Positions 18,038 through 25,452 of a stretch of DNA of 64,000 nucleotides are shown piece by piece. A program made the position numbers and the translations under genes. Below the pieces are notes generated by a model. The model saw only the letters and a list, made by a program, of their open reading frames with translations. It was not told the origin of the DNA and ran no database searches. This DNA is from Hyphomicrobium sp. CS1BSMeth3 (GTDB taxonomy: Bacteria > Pseudomonadota > Alphaproteobacteria > Rhizobiales > Hyphomicrobiaceae), in the NCBI RefSeq assembly GCF_900117415.1, contig NZ_FPEI01000005.1:372001-436000 (forward strand), written 5' to 3'. Each line of letters opens with the position of its first letter. The stretch's first letter is position 1.

Positions 18038-18532
18038 CTAAAGTGAGCGCCCCCTCTGACGACGCCGCCATTCCAGCGCGTCCTTCTCCACGTCTTTGCG
18101 AAGCTTCTCTCGGTCAATCACCACCACGCGCTTCTCGGCATGATTGGCCTTGAGCTCCTTCACTGCCTCGTCGACAAACTTGCGGTGGATCACACCGAAC
18201 ACGGCGCTATCCGGTTTGTAGTACGCGCGTGGCTGCATCTCCTTCAGCGGCCATGCCGCCCGATTGCCTTCCCGCGTAACTATGAACGACGGCTTGTGCG
18301 TTTCCAGACCAAGACGCAACAGCTCCTGGCGCGCAATCTCCACACCCATGTTGTCGTACTGCAGCGTATGTGTAATCGGCAGTAGCAGCGCCCGCCGCGC
18401 CTTCCCCTCACCCCTCAGCCCAACGATAACGGCGGGTCGGAACTTCCCCGCATCATCATGTCCGTCGTCGCGGTCCTGCGCCCACAGGTACGCGTACCAC
18501 ACGACCAGCCCCACCTCCGGCTTGATCATCAC
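18038..18532 (-). CDS. PemK/MazF-like toxin candidate
   Basis: 164 residues. The N-terminal ~60 residues show a PemK/MazF-like barrel start: 'GLVVWYAYLWAQDRDD', then 'KFRPAVIVGLRGEGKARRALLLPITHTL'. The C-terminal ~40 residues are highly charged. Known: MazF/PemK proteins are ribosome-independent mRNA interferases paired with an antitoxin encoded just upstream. The upstream gene here overlaps it and is a possible partner. Assignment is by fold-like pattern only; catalytic residues were not confirmed. Confidence 0.5.
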   Translation of the reverse strand: MMIKPEVGLVVWYAYLWAQDRDDGHDDAGKFRPAVIVGLRGEGKARRALLLPITHTLQYDNMGVEIARQELLRLGLETHKPSFIVTREGNRAAWPLKEMQPRAYYKPDSAVFGVIHRKFVDEAVKELKANHAEKRVVVIDREKLRKDVEKDALEWRRRQRGRSL

Positions 18533-18770
18533 CCGCCTTCTCCGCCACTGGCCGGCTCACTCCGTAGTCACCCACGTCCCATCCGCGACCCAATGCCCAG
18601 GCACGCAACTCCGCCCGTGTCGCTTCATCGTGAAAATACCCCAGGTTCTCCTCCTGCAGCACATCGCCCGGGACGCAATGGCTCAATTCCTCCGCCAGCT
18701 CCTCGGTCGTGAGCACCGCATCCCAGTCATCCCGCGTCTTCGCCTCAGCCATGCTCAAGGCTAACGTCAT
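18456..18770 (-). CDS. Small acidic protein upstream of the toxin candidate
   Basis: Starts at 18770 (alternative 18752). The first ~60 residues are acidic and helical ('DDWDAVLTTEELAEELSHCV') and look genuine. The last ~40 residues turn Gly/Arg-rich where the frame overlaps the next gene by 77 bases. A second frame in that zone gives a more natural ending with a stop at 18557, so a frameshift near 18590-18630 is possible. It could be the antitoxin of the downstream gene, but no DNA-binding motif is recognised. Confidence 0.4.
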   Translation of the reverse strand: MTLALSMAEAKTRDDWDAVLTTEELAEELSHCVPGDVLQEENLGYFHDEATRAELRAWALGRGWDVGDYGVSRPVAEKAGDDQAGGGAGRVVRVPVGAGPRRRT

Positions 18771-18922
18771 ACGACCAGGCCCGGCAACCCAGCTGCACCA
18801 AATTGCACCACCCAAGCCTTCTTACCTTTGACCGCCGCCATTAAAGCCACGCGGTACGCACTTCCCACTTTCTGCAATCCGACAGCTCTCACTTTCTCCG
18901 TCAGTGCTTCCCCTGCACAGCG

Positions 18923-19077
18923 CAACCGTTGGCACCGTGACAGCCCCAGCCCACGCCGCCCAGGGCCGGCTGCAAGGGGCCCCTTCCCTTTCGCCGCCGC
19001 TTCGCGGTTTGCAGCCCGGCATCGTGCCCGTGTGCCTGTCCCCAAAGGGTGCAACGGAGCTGCACAGGGTAGCTCCG
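18923..19077 (+). ncRNA. Candidate structured leader RNA, copy 1
   Basis: About 155 nt, clearly homologous to 22750-22902. A long-range stem pairs CCGTTGGCACC (18926-18936) with GGTGCAACGG (19048-19057), one bulged G. Inside, CCGGCTGCA and TGCAGCCCGG can pair. At the 3' end GGAGCT/AGCTCC (19056-19061, 19071-19076) encloses the conserved loop GCACAGGGT. It ends 24 nt before the start of the small gene at 19101. Both copies keep this spacing. Confidence 0.55.
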
Positions 19078-19100
19078 ACCATCAGCGAAAGATCAAAGCC

Positions 19101-19328
19101 ATGTCGAACCAACCGAAAACCAACCGCAAGCCGACCCACGATGTCTTCCACGTCCGCGAAGGCAAACCCGGCTCCAAGGGCTTCTGGACCCGCATCGGCG
19201 CCGCCTGGATGCACGACGACCAGGGCGGACTGAACCTCCAGCTCGAGATGATGCCGATCGGCAAGGACGCCGGCCGCCTCGTCATCCGGGTGAAGAAACC
19301 CGACGAGCAAACCAACGCCGGGAACTAA
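19101..19328 (+). CDS. Small conserved-type hypothetical protein
   Basis: 75 residues. After a polar N-terminus it reads 'THDVFHVREGKPG', 'FWTRIGAAWMHDDQGGLNL', 'GRLVIRVKK', a compact beta-rich pattern I associate with small proteins of plasmids and integrative elements without known function. The ATG at 19101 lies 24 bases after the structured leader. It is followed by a hairpin and then by the five-gene overlapping operon. Confidence 0.7.
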   Translation: MSNQPKTNRKPTHDVFHVREGKPGSKGFWTRIGAAWMHDDQGGLNLQLEMMPIGKDAGRLVIRVKKPDEQTNAGN

Positions 19329-19339
19329 CCAACCACCAC

Positions 19340-19370
19340 GCGGGAGCGCGAGCCCACCTCGCTCTCCCGC
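19340..19370 (+). terminator. Hairpin after the small gene, attenuator-like
   Basis: A 13-bp stem with one mismatch (19340-19352 with 19358-19370) and loop CCCAC, 11 bases after the stop and 26 bases before the next start. There is no T-run, so it may be an RNA-stabilising or attenuating hairpin rather than a full terminator. Confidence 0.45.
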
Positions 19371-19396
19371 AACCCTCATCAACGAAAGCAACAACA

Positions 19397-19711
19397 ATGC
19401 CCATCACCACCTGCAACACCTGCGGCGGCGACTACCGCTGGGATTGGGAGGAAGCCTTCGACAAGTTTGGCTTCGGCGACGGCGACGGCCAGATCGAAAC
19501 CGACCGCGTCATCGATGTCCTGACTGAAGCTGGCTACCAAGTCGAATTTGGCGAGACCGGCCTGCACAATACCTTCATCGACAAAATCGCCGATGCCAAC
19601 GGTGTCACGCTCTACGAAGCTGACCGGGAATTCAGCCGCGACGTGCTCCCCGCCGAAATCCTCAAACTGCTCGACGAGAAACTGCCCGCCAATGGGAGGC
19701 TCGACAAATGA
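19397..19711 (+). CDS. Hypothetical protein, first gene of the overlapping operon
   Basis: 104 residues. The N-terminus has a CxxC pair ('CNTCGGDYRWDW') that could bind metal; the rest is acidic and helical. There is no signal peptide or membrane span. Its stop overlaps the next start by 4 bases (ATGA). Function unknown. Confidence 0.65.
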   Translation: MPITTCNTCGGDYRWDWEEAFDKFGFGDGDGQIETDRVIDVLTEAGYQVEFGETGLHNTFIDKIADANGVTLYEADREFSRDVLPAEILKLLDEKLPANGRLDK

Positions 19712-19968
19712 GCGACAACCTCACACGCGCCGGATGGGCCGCGCAATGCCTCAGCCTCTTTGCCAGCATGACCGGCACCGACACCGACGAGGAATCCATA
19801 GGCGACCTGATTGCCAACCTCGGTCACTACGCACGGCAAGAAGACCTCGACTTCCCGAGCCTTCTTCGCACCGGCATTGGCCACTGGCACCTCGAGCAGA
19901 TTGACGAGGAAAGCTTCGACCTGATGCCGACCGTCACTATCACCATCAACGGAGACCTCCTGCAATGA
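19708..19968 (+). CDS. Hypothetical protein, second gene of the overlapping operon
   Basis: 86 residues, acidic, with helical 'AAQCLSLFASMTG' and 'IGDLIANLGHYARQE' segments and a strand-rich end ('PTVTITINGDL'). It overlaps the genes on both sides by ATGA. No recognised family. Confidence 0.65.
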   Translation: MSDNLTRAGWAAQCLSLFASMTGTDTDEESIGDLIANLGHYARQEDLDFPSLLRTGIGHWHLEQIDEESFDLMPTVTITINGDLLQ

Positions 19969-20180
19969 GCAACCAGGACACCTACGCCGTGATCATTGAA
20001 GCCACCAACCGCTACGAAATCCGACTGCCGGCCAATGACGATGTCTCCGCACTCGACCACGCCCTGCGCCGAGCCCGCTGCTTTCGCCTCACCACCAAAG
20101 CGGGCTTTTCCCTCATCGACCACGCAATCAAGCCCGTGAATGTACGCCTACTATCCGACAATGAAAGCAGCCCATCATGA
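19965..20180 (+). CDS. Hypothetical protein, third gene of the overlapping operon
   Basis: 71 residues; begins with a strand pattern ('YAVIIEATNRYEIRLPAND') followed by a helix and a basic C-terminal half. ATGA overlaps on both sides indicate coupled translation. Function unknown. Confidence 0.65.
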   Translation: MSNQDTYAVIIEATNRYEIRLPANDDVSALDHALRRARCFRLTTKAGFSLIDHAIKPVNVRLLSDNESSPS

Positions 20181-20422
20181 GCCAACTCAAATCCTACACC
20201 GTCACTTTCCTCGACACTCTGCGCATCGAGGTGGAAGTCGAAGCCGAAAATCCCAATCACGCGCACTCGCTCGCCCTAGACCACTGGTCTGTCAGCCTGT
20301 GGGCCAAAGCCGACCCCGCGTTGAAGGACACCCCTTGCACCATCGCTGAAAGCACCCAGAAAGCCTTGCTCGAGGTTGAAGAGAATGAGTCTCCGCAAAC
20401 TAGTGAAAGCCAAAGCCAATGA
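20177..20422 (+). CDS. Hypothetical protein, fourth gene of the overlapping operon
   Basis: 81 residues. The first half is a beta-alpha pattern ('YTVTFLDTLRIEVEVEA', then 'HAHSLALDHW') similar in outline to the third gene, so the two may be distant relatives. The C-terminus is acidic and Ser/Gln-rich. It overlaps the methyltransferase-like gene by ATGA. Confidence 0.65.
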   Translation: MSQLKSYTVTFLDTLRIEVEVEAENPNHAHSLALDHWSVSLWAKADPALKDTPCTIAESTQKALLEVEENESPQTSESQSQ

Positions 20423-21144
20423 TGCCCCGCCTCTTGCACCCACGTAGCCTGATAAAACCCGCCAACCAGCCTATCCGCCTGCTGCGACCGAACGACATTC
20501 CCTCGACTGGGCAATCCAAGGCGACCAACCACGCCTTCGCCTTTGGCCCGCGCATCTCCCCCTCGCGCGCCGCCTGGGAATTCTACCCAACGCCACCTGA
20601 GGCCACGCGCGCTCTCCTCGGAGCCGAGCCCTTCTCCGGCAAGACCTGGGAACCGGCCTGCGGACAAGGACATATTGCGAACGTGCTTCTCGAGCACGGC
20701 CACCAGGTCATCGCCACCGACCTCGCCCCCTGCTGGGGCTACGGCGAAACCGGCCGCGACTTCCTTGCCGAAAGCCACGCCCTCGCCCCCGACATCATCA
20801 CCAACCCGCCCTACGGCCGCGGCCTCGGCGACAAATTCTGCAAGCACGCCATCGAGCTCACCCGCAAATTGCGCGGCAAGGTCGCCATGCTGCTCCCCAT
20901 CAACAGCCTCTGCCACCCCATCCGGCATCCCTTCTTCGAGACGCACCCGCCAAGCGTCATCTACGCCCTCGACGAATGCCACTGCTGGCCCTACGGCGAT
21001 GCCGCTCAAGCAACGCAAAGCCTCAAGCAGCAACGCTACTGCTGGATTGTCTGGGATCACACCTACCAGGGCGAAACCCGCCTGCGCTGGCTCACCACAG
21101 CGCACTACCGCAATGCTGAAAACTCAAGCCTCAGGGTCGCCTGA
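20419..21144 (+). CDS. DNA adenine-methyltransferase-like protein
   Basis: 241 residues. SAM motif I is seen in 'WEPACGQGHIANVLLEHGH' (residues about 76-94) and the catalytic N6-adenine motif in 'NPPYGRG' (about residue 133). The N-terminal ~45 residues are variable. Known: NPPY is the active site of N6-adenine DNA methylases; small stand-alone versions are common on phages and integrative elements. Last gene of the five-gene overlapping operon. No cognate endonuclease is present, so it is an orphan methylase at most. It converges with the next gene and overlaps its end by 21 bases. Confidence 0.8.
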   Translation: MMPRLLHPRSLIKPANQPIRLLRPNDIPSTGQSKATNHAFAFGPRISPSRAAWEFYPTPPEATRALLGAEPFSGKTWEPACGQGHIANVLLEHGHQVIATDLAPCWGYGETGRDFLAESHALAPDIITNPPYGRGLGDKFCKHAIELTRKLRGKVAMLLPINSLCHPIRHPFFETHPPSVIYALDECHCWPYGDAAQATQSLKQQRYCWIVWDHTYQGETRLRWLTTAHYRNAENSSLRVA

Positions 21145-22293
21145 ATCGATGGCGGCCACATTCTTCCGCAACCCCACGCCGTGGAACACGAGGTTGCTGC
21201 CCGCTTTCCCGAAATCTATCGCCTCATGCAATGGGTCAATTGCAACAATGGCCACACACAGCTGCTCCTGGACCCATGCCGCGCCCATGGGCTCATATCC
21301 CTTCTCCCGACACCATTCGACATAATCGTCGAAGGCTTCGTGCATGGCCGTCTGTTCGATTTTCGGCACCGGCACCCACCGCTCCGCCATGTACGCCTTG
21401 ACCCTGTCGCCAAACGGCCTGTCCACCGGCACCTCCACATCATCCCGCCGCGCTACGCGCCGCACCTCGCCCTGCTCCACGACGCCCGGCCGCAACAACA
21501 ATGTCGACAAATACAAACCCACCCCACTGCCCACTTCAACCACCAACGCAAACAGCAGCCCCAGCGCCAGCCGCACCGCGCCAACTTCCGGCGCGTCCTG
21601 CACCACAGTCCACAAGCGCCTCAAAACAGCCACCTGCGGATCGACGCCTTCCTTCACCGCCTTCTGTCCGCTACGCAGCAGCTCCACACTTCGCCGCGAG
21701 TTCGCCAATTCGCCATCCAGGCGCACCGCCTCGCGGCTGCGCGCCATTTCCACGCCCAGCCGCGCATATTCCTCGCAATGCTCCCGCGAAAGATATCCCG
21801 CCTTGGTGCATCCCTCCGACGCCTGCCCCACCGTCGTTCCCCGACCGACCGGGCGCGCAAGGACGGCTCGCCTGGCTTCCTCAAGCTCCTCAAGCGAACG
21901 CACGGCTCCATGATCTTCACGCGCGCGCTCGGCCCGCGCTAAAGCCCGCAATGCATCGCGGTAGGTCCCGGCCGCCGCATCCAGCCGCTCGCCCCGCACC
22001 ACACGGTGCCCTTCCGCAAATCCTAACGAAGCAACCAGGCTCGCCACCGTCGCCAGCGCAAAGACGCCCCAGGCGACGCTCCCACCAATGCGATGGCGCG
22101 CCGCCCATGCCGATAAGGCAACGAATGGCATCAACGCCTTGAGCCCATCCATGCTCACCAGCGCAACACCATAAATCCAGGTATCAATTTCGTTATCGGC
22201 GAGGCTCTGACCGAACCTGAAATTCAGAAAAGCTGAAACCCCAATCAAACCGAGGCTACACAGCACCCCCATCGCCGCGACCGCGCGCGCCAC
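21124..22293 (-). CDS. Membrane protein with internal coiled-coil region
   Basis: 389 residues. Three hydrophobic segments lie in the first ~95 residues, a charged coiled-coil-like stretch with 'CTKAGYLSREHCEEYARLG' occupies about 95-230, and another membrane segment ('VRLALGLLFALVVEVGSGVGLYL') is near 245-267. A cytosolic C-terminal domain of about 110 residues has a DNA-binding-like 'AAWVQEQL' stretch. The start overlaps the upstream gene by 38 bases. Family not recognised; the layout fits an element-encoded membrane factor. Confidence 0.7.
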   Translation of the reverse strand: MARAVAAMGVLCSLGLIGVSAFLNFRFGQSLADNEIDTWIYGVALVSMDGLKALMPFVALSAWAARHRIGGSVAWGVFALATVASLVASLGFAEGHRVVRGERLDAAAGTYRDALRALARAERAREDHGAVRSLEELEEARRAVLARPVGRGTTVGQASEGCTKAGYLSREHCEEYARLGVEMARSREAVRLDGELANSRRSVELLRSGQKAVKEGVDPQVAVLRRLWTVVQDAPEVGAVRLALGLLFALVVEVGSGVGLYLSTLLLRPGVVEQGEVRRVARRDDVEVPVDRPFGDRVKAYMAERWVPVPKIEQTAMHEAFDDYVEWCREKGYEPMGAAWVQEQLCVAIVAIDPLHEAIDFGKAGSNLVFHGVGLRKNVAAIDSGDPEA

Positions 22294-22612
22294 CAGCCTG
22301 CCTCCGCCGCACCAATCTCAATAGGACATCCCATTCCTCGGCACTCACCGCGCCCTTCAAAGCCGCCACCTTTGCTTTCACCGCCCTCCGCAATGCGGCT
22401 TCGCAGAAGCTGTTCTTGCTCTGCCCGCCGACCGTCGCAATAATATCCAACCCTTCCGCCACCTCATCGGTCACCCGCAACGTCACCCGTACGCGCCCGA
22501 TGCCTGATGCCTCCGCGACCACCACCTCCGCAGGAGCATCGGTCACGACTTCCTTCGCCTTGCTGAACAACCGCCGCAAGGCATCCTCATCGTCATCCGC
22601 CACTATCGCCAC
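22256..22612 (-). CDS. Putative ribbon-helix-helix regulator
   Basis: 118 residues. The centre reads 'VRVTLRVTDEVAEGLDIIA' followed by 'KNSFCEAALRRAVKAK', the strand-helix-helix pattern of Arc/MetJ-type DNA-binding proteins, at about residues 40-80. It overlaps the membrane-protein gene by 38 bases, so the two are co-expressed and it may regulate that pair. No catalytic motif. Confidence 0.6.
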   Translation of the reverse strand: MAIVADDDEDALRRLFSKAKEVVTDAPAEVVVAEASGIGRVRVTLRVTDEVAEGLDIIATVGGQSKNSFCEAALRRAVKAKVAALKGAVSAEEWDVLLRLVRRRQAGGARGRGDGGAV

Positions 22613-22749
22613 CTCCCGGCATCATGACGCCATGGCACTACCTTAACAGCCTCCCTCATCACCCCCGCAAGAGAACCGCGACGAACCCACAGCCGTTACA
22701 CCGGCTCATCCCGCTCTCCCGCATGTTTCAGCGAACCCCTGGTGCGCCC

Positions 22750-22902
22750 GAACCATTGGCACCGTGGCACCCGTTTCACCCGCTGCCCAGGGCCGGCTGC
22801 AGCCGGGGCCCCTCCCCCAACTTCGCCGCCTTACGGTTTCAGCCCGGCACCGTGCGCAATCGTGAGCCCCACGGTCGCCAACGGCGCTGCACAGGGCAGC
22901 CC
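22750..22902 (+). ncRNA. Candidate structured leader RNA, copy 2
   Basis: Homologous to 18923-19077. The outer stem is kept with compensating changes: CCATTGGC (22753-22760) pairs with GCCAACGG (22877-22884) apart from one A-C. The CCCAGGGCCGGCTGCA block and the GCTGCACAGGG 3' hairpin are conserved. It ends about 25 nt before the ATG at 22927. Confidence 0.55.
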
Positions 22903-22926
22903 GCTCAACAAACAAGGAAAACCGAA

Positions 22927-23094
22927 ATGATAACCTCCGTCACCGACCGCGCCTTCCTCCGCGACCAGTTCGAACTCGAGTTTCAAGGCCTGACCGGCAC
23001 CGCCCTCGACCACGCTATCGATGCCTGGTACGCCAGCGACCACTACGCCGACAATCCCGCCTACAGTTGGAACGACGAGGAGGTCATCCAATGA
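22927..23094 (+). CDS. Small hypothetical protein downstream of leader copy 2
   Basis: 55 residues, acidic and aromatic-rich ('FELEFQGLTGTALDHAIDAWYASDHY'). Preceded by AAGGAAAA and by the second structured leader. It overlaps a 30-codon frame at 23091 by ATGA. Unrelated in sequence to the protein behind leader copy 1. Confidence 0.65.
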   Translation: MITSVTDRAFLRDQFELEFQGLTGTALDHAIDAWYASDHYADNPAYSWNDEEVIQ

Positions 23095-23183
23095 CCGCCT
23101 TAACCCATCCTCTCTCACCCCTGCTCAAACGCATTCGCCTCCAAGCAGTAAGCCTCAAGGTGCGGACCATCCTCTCCGCATAG
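23091..23183 (+). CDS. Possible 30-residue peptide, translationally coupled
   Basis: Starts in an ATGA overlap with the preceding gene and ends two bases before a strong terminator. Basic, Leu-rich. Its position between a coupled start and a terminator is the only support. Confidence 0.3.
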   Translation: MTALTHPLSPLLKRIRLQAVSLKVRTILSA

Positions 23184-23184
23184 C

Positions 23185-23213
23185 AAAGGGGCCGCCCCGT
23201 GGGCGGCCCCTTT
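23185..23213. terminator. Bidirectional rho-independent terminator
   Basis: A perfect 13-bp stem AAAGGGGCCGCCC / GGGCGGCCCCTTT with loop CGT, followed by T on the plus strand and preceded by A. It sits between convergent genes ending at 23183 and 23236. Confidence 0.88.
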
Positions 23214-23235
23214 TGCCTTCAATCTCATCAAGCCC

Positions 23236-23715
23236 CTAACGGCTCCGTCCGCGCTCGCGCGACCGGGCCCTACCATCATCCGGCGCCACCAAATCGGGAG
23301 GAATGGGATGCCGCTCCCCATTGTCCAGGTAGCGCATCTCGCCCTTCTCCTGATCCAACTCGAACATGCGCCCCAGGTGGCACATCGTCCGCGTGACAAC
23401 AGGCAGCCCGCCATGCACCAGCTTGTCGAACTTCGCCGCCAGCAAATCGCACTCCCGCGACAGCTCTTGTGCCTGCTCAAGCAACGGCCGCAATCCCGAC
23501 GGCGCCGCTTTCAAATCGAAATGACCTGGCTTCGCCTCGACATCCGCCAAGGTCTTTTCGACACCGAACTCCTCGGCATAACTGAGAAGGTGGTCCGCGA
23601 TCTCATGCGGCCCGCTTGCTTGCGGCAACAAGGCGTTCAAGCGCTCGCGTACACGCACATAGCTCGCGCGAGCTGCGTCCAACTTCCGGCCGACCGATAA
23701 GGCATCTTCTGCCAT
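23236..23715 (-). CDS. Hypothetical coiled-coil protein
   Basis: 159 residues, helical and charged throughout ('ARASYVRVRERLNALL', 'LLEQAQELSRECDLLAAKFDKLV'), with a disordered Arg-rich tail. No membrane span. It is divergent from the AlpA-like gene and ends at the shared terminator. Function unknown. Confidence 0.6.
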   Translation of the reverse strand: MAEDALSVGRKLDAARASYVRVRERLNALLPQASGPHEIADHLLSYAEEFGVEKTLADVEAKPGHFDLKAAPSGLRPLLEQAQELSRECDLLAAKFDKLVHGGLPVVTRTMCHLGRMFELDQEKGEMRYLDNGERHPIPPDLVAPDDGRARSRERGRSR

Positions 23716-23809
23716 CGCCCTTCCCTCGCAAACGAATCCACTGCTACCCTAGCCGCGCCATTTCGGATTCGCCAAGGCCCCTACCGCTTTCGGACCTGCT
23801 CAATCCCTC

Positions 23810-24043
23810 ATGACAGAAGCGCCTAGGCCTCTCCCAGTTTCGAACCTGCTCACCACGCCGGAAGCAGCCGAGTACCTGCGCGTCTCCGACCGAACCCTCG
23901 AAGCCAAGCGCGTGGACGGCACTGGCCCCCGCTACTTCAAGGTCGGCCCCGGCAAAGCCTCCAAGGTCGTCTACCGCATTGCCGACCTTGAGGAGTGGCT
24001 CCAGAAGCAGCAGTACGGCTCCACCGCCGAATACAAGCGATAA
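23810..24043 (+). CDS. AlpA-like helix-turn-helix protein (excisionase-type)
   Basis: 77 residues with an HTH_17/MerR-like domain: 'LLTTPEAAEYLRVSDRTLEAKR', then 'VVYRIADLEEWL'. Known: such small proteins next to att sites act as recombination directionality factors or integrase regulators. It lies about 150 bases from the tRNA. No integrase is next to it in this window. Confidence 0.85.
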   Translation: MTEAPRPLPVSNLLTTPEAAEYLRVSDRTLEAKRVDGTGPRYFKVGPGKASKVVYRIADLEEWLQKQQYGSTAEYKR

Positions 24044-24123
24044 GGCCGACGCGCCTCACTTCCTTCCACAAAACCGGCTCGCGCTCCATGTGCACTTGCA
24101 CCGGAAACAATCACCTGCCTGCG

Positions 24124-24144
24124 GTGTTACCTGGGTGTTACCTG
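24124..24144. repeat. Tandem GTGTTACCTG repeat beside the attachment site
   Basis: Two identical 10-bp copies at 24124-24133 and 24135-24144, 11 bases apart, one helical turn, and about 45 bases from the tRNA 3' end. This spacing suits binding of an integrase arm domain or an excisionase. Confidence 0.5.
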
Positions 24145-24189
24145 AACCGTCCGTCAAGTTCCCTTGGTGCTCGTAAGTCTTTGATTTCA

Positions 24190-24264
24190 TGGAGCGGGCG
24201 ATCGGGATCGAACCGACGACATTCAGCTTGGGAAGCTGACGTTCTACCACTGAACTACGCCCGC
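24190..24264 (-). tRNA. tRNA-Gly, anticodon CCC; attachment site of the element
   Basis: On the minus strand the 7-bp acceptor stem GCGGGCG/CGCCCGC, the anticodon stem TCAGC/GCTGA with loop TTCCCAA, the T-loop TTCGATC and an encoded CCA (24190-24192) are all visible. The anticodon reads CCC. The 3' end faces the mobile element, consistent with integration there. Confidence 0.93.
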
Positions 24265-24458
24265 AGCGCCGCCGACACTAGTCAAAACCCGGGGCGCAAT
24301 CAAGAACCCGCTCAGATCCCCGACGGCCATCCACTCCGAGGCCTTCGAGCGCCTCTTCCGCGGCTCGGCCAGCTGCGGGGGAGCCGGCCGGCCTTCACCA
24401 ACGGTAAATGGATTTGCGCTAGCTTCTTTTCGCTATTTGCGTCCTTCGGAGCGTCCCC

Positions 24459-24929
24459 ATGTCCTGGCGTGTTTCGTTGCAGGTGCTGATCCGCCTCGGT
24501 CTCGTGTTGTCTGTCGCTCTTTCCGCCGTGACGTTCGGCGCGGACGATGCGGAGGCGCGGCGCGGCAAGGTGCGCACTGTGAAGGAGCGCTCCACGAACC
24601 ACGACGATGCGAGCTCCCGCCGCAAATCCGACGACAATCACGGCGCGCAGAGCTCCGACGGCTCGGGTGGCACGTATGTGCCACGCGTGCGCAGCCGCGA
24701 GGCCGCGCATGGGAGTGCCGAGACGGCGACGGACTCCAGTGGCCTGCCGACGCCGCGGCGTCTGCCGCGCCCGCACGCCCAATCCGCCCGGCCATTCCAG
24801 GATATCGAAGTACCGGGCTGCCCCGAGGGCATGATCTGCACGGTCTGCCTCGCCGGATGCCACCAGGATGATATTGGCGCGATCGTCGACGCTCAGCCCA
24901 AGATGCCGCGACCCGAGCCACTGCGCTGA
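24459..24929 (+). CDS. Small secreted protein with a Cys-rich end
   Basis: 156 residues. An N-terminal signal peptide (hydrophobic residues about 8-28, ending near 'AEARR') precedes a polar, Arg/Ser-rich low-complexity middle and a short conserved-looking end with four cysteines ('CPEGMICTVCLAGC'), which could bind metal or form disulfides. First chromosomal gene after the tRNA. Function unknown. Confidence 0.55.
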   Translation: MSWRVSLQVLIRLGLVLSVALSAVTFGADDAEARRGKVRTVKERSTNHDDASSRRKSDDNHGAQSSDGSGGTYVPRVRSREAAHGSAETATDSSGLPTPRRLPRPHAQSARPFQDIEVPGCPEGMICTVCLAGCHQDDIGAIVDAQPKMPRPEPLR

Positions 24930-25187
24930 GACGATCGGGCGAGACAGTCGGCCAATTTTCCTGGAGCCGGCATCACTTGCCCGGGAAGGCACGGCAGCCG
25001 TCACCGCTTCCGCTTACCGCCCGCACCGTAATATCGCGCACCCCAAATAGGGGGTTCCACTGATGGACGCGCAACCTCAGTCAGCGACCATGGCACCGCA
25101 TCGTGCAAGTCTCGGCTTCCCGTGCGCACGCGCGGCAGGTGAGAAGCGTCGAACCGACATTGTCGTTTCCATGCATTGGAGATGAAC

Positions 25188-25421
25188 GTTATGCAGGTGA
25201 ACAGAGATCGCAGCGACCACCATGGCCACGAACGACTCTGGAGAACAAGCATCCATCAGCTCGCAGCCCCCACCTTCAATCAGCGCCCGACACCTCAAAT
25301 AGCCAAAGTGATCGGCCCAGTCGCACGCCCACGCCACCTGAGCGACGCGATCCTGAAGTGTCTGCACCGCGACGATCCCATGCGTCACAAGTATCTTCGC
25401 AGACGCTGGCAGGCGTCCTGA
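25188..25421 (+). CDS. Possible small basic protein
   Basis: A 77-codon frame starting at an ATG with GGAG 10 bases upstream, rich in Arg and His. It lies within an otherwise gene-free stretch (24930-25452). Composition is compatible with coding but there is no family support. Confidence 0.25.
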   Translation, partial: VMQVNRDRSDHHGHERLWRTSIHQLAAPTFNQRPTPQIAKVIGPVARPRHLSDAILKCLHRDDPMRHKYLRRRWQAS

Positions 25422-25452
25422 CATCGCCCCAAGGCTCGCGGTTGCTCAAGTC

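Larger units (their letters stand above)
1..24190. mobile_element. Integrated mobilizable element, right part, abutting tRNA-Gly
   Basis: Seen: everything from the left window edge to the 3' end of the tRNA-Gly gene has mobile-element content (relaxase and MobC-like protein, ArdC-like antirestriction protein, Fic protein, PcfJ-like protein, methyltransferase, AlpA-like HTH, many short overlapping genes). The plus strand is visibly C-rich across this content even where genes lie on the minus strand; the 12.6-17.4 kb cargo looks more balanced. Known: integrative elements commonly insert at the 3' end of tRNA genes. Inferred: the right end lies in or beside the tRNA at about 24190, and the left end, the second att copy and the integrase are outside the window. 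No type IV secretion genes are visible. Confidence 0.75.

Noticed and set aside
18557-18628. 23-codon minus-strand frame inside the antitoxin candidate
   Set aside because: Its ending looks natural, but it has no ribosome site and is more likely the displaced 3' end of the upstream gene than a separate gene.
23995-24489. Frame running through the tRNA-Gly gene
   Set aside because: It reads across a clear tRNA cloverleaf, which explains its apparently familiar middle sequence.
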